Positions 61,603 to 64,000 of a stretch of DNA of 64,000 nucleotides are shown here, one piece after another. Location of the stretch: contig JAZQDV010000007.1 of NCBI GenBank assembly GCA_045546975.1, forward strand, positions 62,001 to 126,000, read 5' to 3'. Each line of letters opens with the position of its first letter. The stretch's first letter is position 1. This DNA comes from SIG480 sp045546975 (lineage in GTDB: Bacteria; Bacillota; Clostridia; Oscillospirales; JAAYXM01). The notes beneath the pieces were generated by a model, which worked only from the letters and a program-made list of their open reading frames with translations, did no database searches and was not told the origin of the DNA. Both the position numbers and the translations under genes were made by a program.

Positions 61603-62295
61603 TTGGCAGAAGGACACCGCGAAAGATTAAGGCGCCGTTTCCGAGAGGAAAACATCGATACCATTCCGGATTACGTCGTTCTTGAAATGATGCTTCAGGG
61701 GATTATCTCCCGTCGCGATACCAGAGAAATAGGCCGTGAGCTAATACGCGTTTTCGGCGGTCTCCCTCAGGTTCTGGATGCGCCTGAAAGTGAGCTCTGC
61801 AAAATCCCCGGTATGGGCGAGAGTGCGGCGCAGTTCATAAAGCTTATCCCGTCCTTTTATCGCAGATACTGTGCGGATAAGTGGAAGGAGCCAATCATCT
61901 TCTCAGGGGTTGAGGACGCCTGCAAATATCTCGAAACCCGTTTTATCGGCTATAAGTCAGAGGTTCTTATTGCGATGTGTATGGACGCAAACAGTAAACT
62001 CATTGCCTGCCGTCCTGTCTTTGAAGGCTCTGTCAACGCCGTTGATGTGAGTGTCAGGGCCGTTTTGCAGTTTGCTCTTGCGTTTAACGCGAGTCGTGTT
62101 ATCATCGGGCACAATCACCTGCACGGCGATGCTTTCCCGTCCTATGATGACCTTGAAACCACAAAGAAAATCTATAACGCACTCTCTTATGTCAACATAC
62201 ACCTTGACGACCATATAATCGTTGTTGAAAACGACCACGTATCACTTGCACAAAGCGGATTTCTTCCGCAGGCAAAAACCAAGGAGGAAAAATAA
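61603..62295 (+). CDS. radC: RadC-family JAB/JAMM-domain protein
   Basis: A 230-residue protein beginning MAEGHRERLRRRFREEN, the RadC N-terminal pattern, with a helix-hairpin-helix around LCKIPGMGESAA near residue 66 and a JAMM metal site IIGHNHLHGDAFPSYDD near 167. RadC was once tied to DNA repair, but its role is unresolved. TTG 61603 is six bases after GAGGTG. tex starts two bases after its stop. Confidence 0.92.
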   Translation: MAEGHRERLRRRFREENIDTIPDYVVLEMMLQGIISRRDTREIGRELIRVFGGLPQVLDAPESELCKIPGMGESAAQFIKLIPSFYRRYCADKWKEPIIFSGVEDACKYLETRFIGYKSEVLIAMCMDANSKLIACRPVFEGSVNAVDVSVRAVLQFALAFNASRVIIGHNHLHGDAFPSYDDLETTKKIYNALSYVNIHLDDHIIVVENDHVSLAQSGFLPQAKTKEEK

Positions 62296-62297
62296 CG

Positions 62298-64000
62298 ATG
62301 TCTTATGCAGAAACTATCGCAAAGGAATTTTCCGTACGCGAGGATTATGTTTCAAATATAATTTCGCTTCTCGATGAAGGAAATACGATTCCGTTTATCG
62401 CGCGTTACCGCAAGGAAATGCACGGTACTATGGACGACCAGCTCATCAGAAGTATTTCCGAAAAACTTGAATATCTCAGAAACCTCGATGCACGCCGTGA
62501 GGAAGTGCGCGCTCTTATCGACGGTCAGGGCAATCTCACAGATGAGATAAGCGCCTCTCTTAATGCAGCCGAAACTCTTGCGGAAATCGACGATATTTAC
62601 CGTCCCTTCCGTCCAAAGCGCAAAACAAGGGCTTCTGTTGCAAAGGAAAAGGGGCTTGAGCCTCTCGCAGAGCTCATTTTCTCCTCTCAGGAGACAGACG
62701 CAAATCCCGAAGAGCTTGCACTTCCGTTTGTCGATGCGGAAAAGGGTGTAGAGGACGTTGCGGCAGCACTTGCAGGTGCATCTGACATTATTGCCGAAAT
62801 GGTATCCGACGATGCAGAGGTCAGAAAAAGAGTCCGAAACCTTTGCAGAATCCACGGCATTGTCACCTCAACTGCCTCAAAGGATGCAGAGGACAGTGTT
62901 TATTCAATGTACTACGAATTCACCCAGCCCGTAGCAAAGCTTGCAGGACACAGAGTTCTTGCTCTTAACCGCGGTGAAAAAGAAGAGTTCTTAAAGGTCT
63001 CAATCGACCTTGACGAAACCCGTCCCTTAAACTCTATCCGTTCACTTTTTGTAAAAGGTGCTTCCGCTTGCGCAAGCCTTGTAAATGCGGCTTGTGAGGA
63101 TGCATATTCCCGTCTTATCTTCCCCTCCATTGAGCGTGAAATCCGTTCAGAGCTTACCGATGCGGCAAACGAAGATGCAATTAAGCTCTTTGCAACAAAC
63201 CTCCGTCAGCTTCTTATGGCTCCGCCCGTAAAAGGCAAGGTCGCGCTCGGACTTGACCCCGGATACCGTACAGGCTGCAAGCTTGCGGTAGTTGACGCAA
63301 CGGGAAAGGTTCTTGACACATCGGTTATATACGTCACCCACGGCGAGGCGCAGGAGAAAAAGTCCGCCGAGGTATTAAAGCAGAAAATTGCAAAATGGGG
63401 CGTTGAGATAATTGCTATCGGCAACGGTACCGCATCAAAGGAAACTGAGCTTTTCTGCGCAAAGGTACTTCGCGAGATTCCACAGAAGGTCGCATATATG
63501 GTTGTATCTGAGGCGGGCGCCTCCGTCTATTCCGCTTCAAAAGCAGCAGCTCTTGAGATGCCCGAATTTGACCTTACGCTCCGAAGTGCAGTCTCTATTG
63601 CAAGACGTCTTCAGGACCCTCTTGCAGAGCTTGTAAAAATCGAGCCGAAGGCAATCGGAGTCGGGCAGTATCAGCACGATATGCCGCAAAAACAGCTTGA
63701 AGGCGCGCTCGACGGTGTAGTTGAGGACTGCGTAAACAGTGTGGGTGCTGACCTTAATACTGCATCAAGCGCACTTTTGGGACACATTTCAGGTCTTTCT
63801 CAGGCAGTTTGCAAAAACATCGTAGCATACCGCGAGGAAAATGGCAGCTTCAAATCCCGTTCAGAGCTTTTGAAGGTTTCAAAGCTCGGCGCAAAGGCAT
63901 ACGAGCAGTGCGCAGGATTTTTGCGCGTTCCCGGAAGCCGCAATCCGCTTGACAACACAGGTGTTCACCCCGAATCCTACAAGGCTACGGAAGCGCTTCT
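62298..64000 (+). CDS. tex: Tex-family RNA-binding transcription accessory protein, 3' end cut by window
   Basis: At least 567 residues, open to the window end. It begins MSYAETIAKEFSVREDYVSN and shows Tex features: IPFIARYRKEMHG near residue 32, IDDIYRPFRPKRKTRA near 97, the YqgF-like domain VALGLDPGYRTGCKLAVVD near 315, EAGASVYSASKAA near 405 and the HhH region VCKNIVAYREENGSFKSR near 506. The C-terminal S1 domain is beyond the edge. ATG 62298 follows AAGGAGG, and the gene is coupled to radC. Confidence 0.96.
   Translation, partial: MSYAETIAKEFSVREDYVSNIISLLDEGNTIPFIARYRKEMHGTMDDQLIRSISEKLEYLRNLDARREEVRALIDGQGNLTDEISASLNAAETLAEIDDIYRPFRPKRKTRASVAKEKGLEPLAELIFSSQETDANPEELALPFVDAEKGVEDVAAALAGASDIIAEMVSDDAEVRKRVRNLCRIHGIVTSTASKDAEDSVYSMYYEFTQPVAKLAGHRVLALNRGEKEEFLKVSIDLDETRPLNSIRSLFVKGASACASLVNAACEDAYSRLIFPSIEREIRSELTDAANEDAIKLFATNLRQLLMAPPVKGKVALGLDPGYRTGCKLAVVDATGKVLDTSVIYVTHGEAQEKKSAEVLKQKIAKWGVEIIAIGNGTASKETELFCAKVLREIPQKVAYMVVSEAGASVYSASKAAALEMPEFDLTLRSAVSIARRLQDPLAELVKIEPKAIGVGQYQHDMPQKQLEGALDGVVEDCVNSVGADLNTASSALLGHISGLSQAVCKNIVAYREENGSFKSRSELLKVSKLGAKAYEQCAGFLRVPGSRNPLDNTGVHPESYKATEAL

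Overview
The window reads as chromosome of an anaerobic, spore-forming Clostridia-type Firmicute. Direct support: an alpha/beta-type small acid-soluble spore protein (11784-11966), strong AGGAGG-type ribosome sites with frequent TTG starts, the low-oxygen enzymes flavodiiron protein, rubredoxin and desulfoferrodoxin, and Firmicute-style clusters (gdpP-rplI-dnaB with tilS-hpt-ftsH; trmK-nif3-rqcH; efp-aroQ-yqeG). Genus cannot be read from the sequence alone; the gene set and base composition fit an Oscillospiraceae/Ruminococcaceae-like gut organism (inference).

1-12 kb: a truncated alpha/beta-hydrolase gene, a polysaccharide-deacetylase-like protein, nicotinate salvage (pncB), iron uptake (feoAB), then a cell-surface polysaccharide locus with two glycosyltransferase genes, one fused to a CsaB-type pyruvyltransferase, plus a DUF4330 protein and an O-antigen-ligase-like enzyme, closing with the spore protein. 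12.1-12.8 kb: a tRNA-Pro(CGG) followed by a gene-free, hairpin-rich repeat region that carries copies of the tRNA 3' end. 12.8-19.2 kb: a hexuronate operon (amidohydrolase, uxuA, uxuB), pnuC behind an attenuator-like leader, HU, a ZIP transporter, and a flavodiiron protein with rubredoxin.

19.3-31.3 kb is an accessory module and the most interesting part. A tyrosine recombinase is followed, within a few bases of its stop codon, by the first of two 24-bp inverted repeats that enclose a 239-bp segment carrying a strong promoter with a perfect palindromic operator. Downstream, all in the same direction, lie a TetR-family regulator, a small membrane protein, a 2610-residue secreted beta-helix/GLUG protein, a 53-residue peptide, a secreted protein with three S-layer homology (SLH) domains, a membrane protein and a Cys-rich small protein. 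I read this as a phase-variable surface module (promoter inverton). The CsaB domain in the first region would supply the pyruvylated wall polymer that SLH domains bind.

31.4-53.3 kb is mostly housekeeping: desulfoferrodoxin, HAD phosphatase, an FAD oxidoreductase with a permease, an ECF S component, uvrBA-traX, the gdpP-to-ftsH cluster, a RodA/FtsW protein, an amino-acid symporter, and a secreted protein with a degenerate deacetylase domain. 53.3-54.5 kb is a small accessory patch: an XRE repressor divergent from a SLOG-fold protein, followed by a 307-bp MITE-like element with about 36-bp terminal inverted repeats. 54.5-64 kb returns to core genes (CD1247-type protein, efp, aroQ, yqeG, YgjV, rqcH, nif3, trmK, a DUF1858 protein, radC) and ends inside tex.
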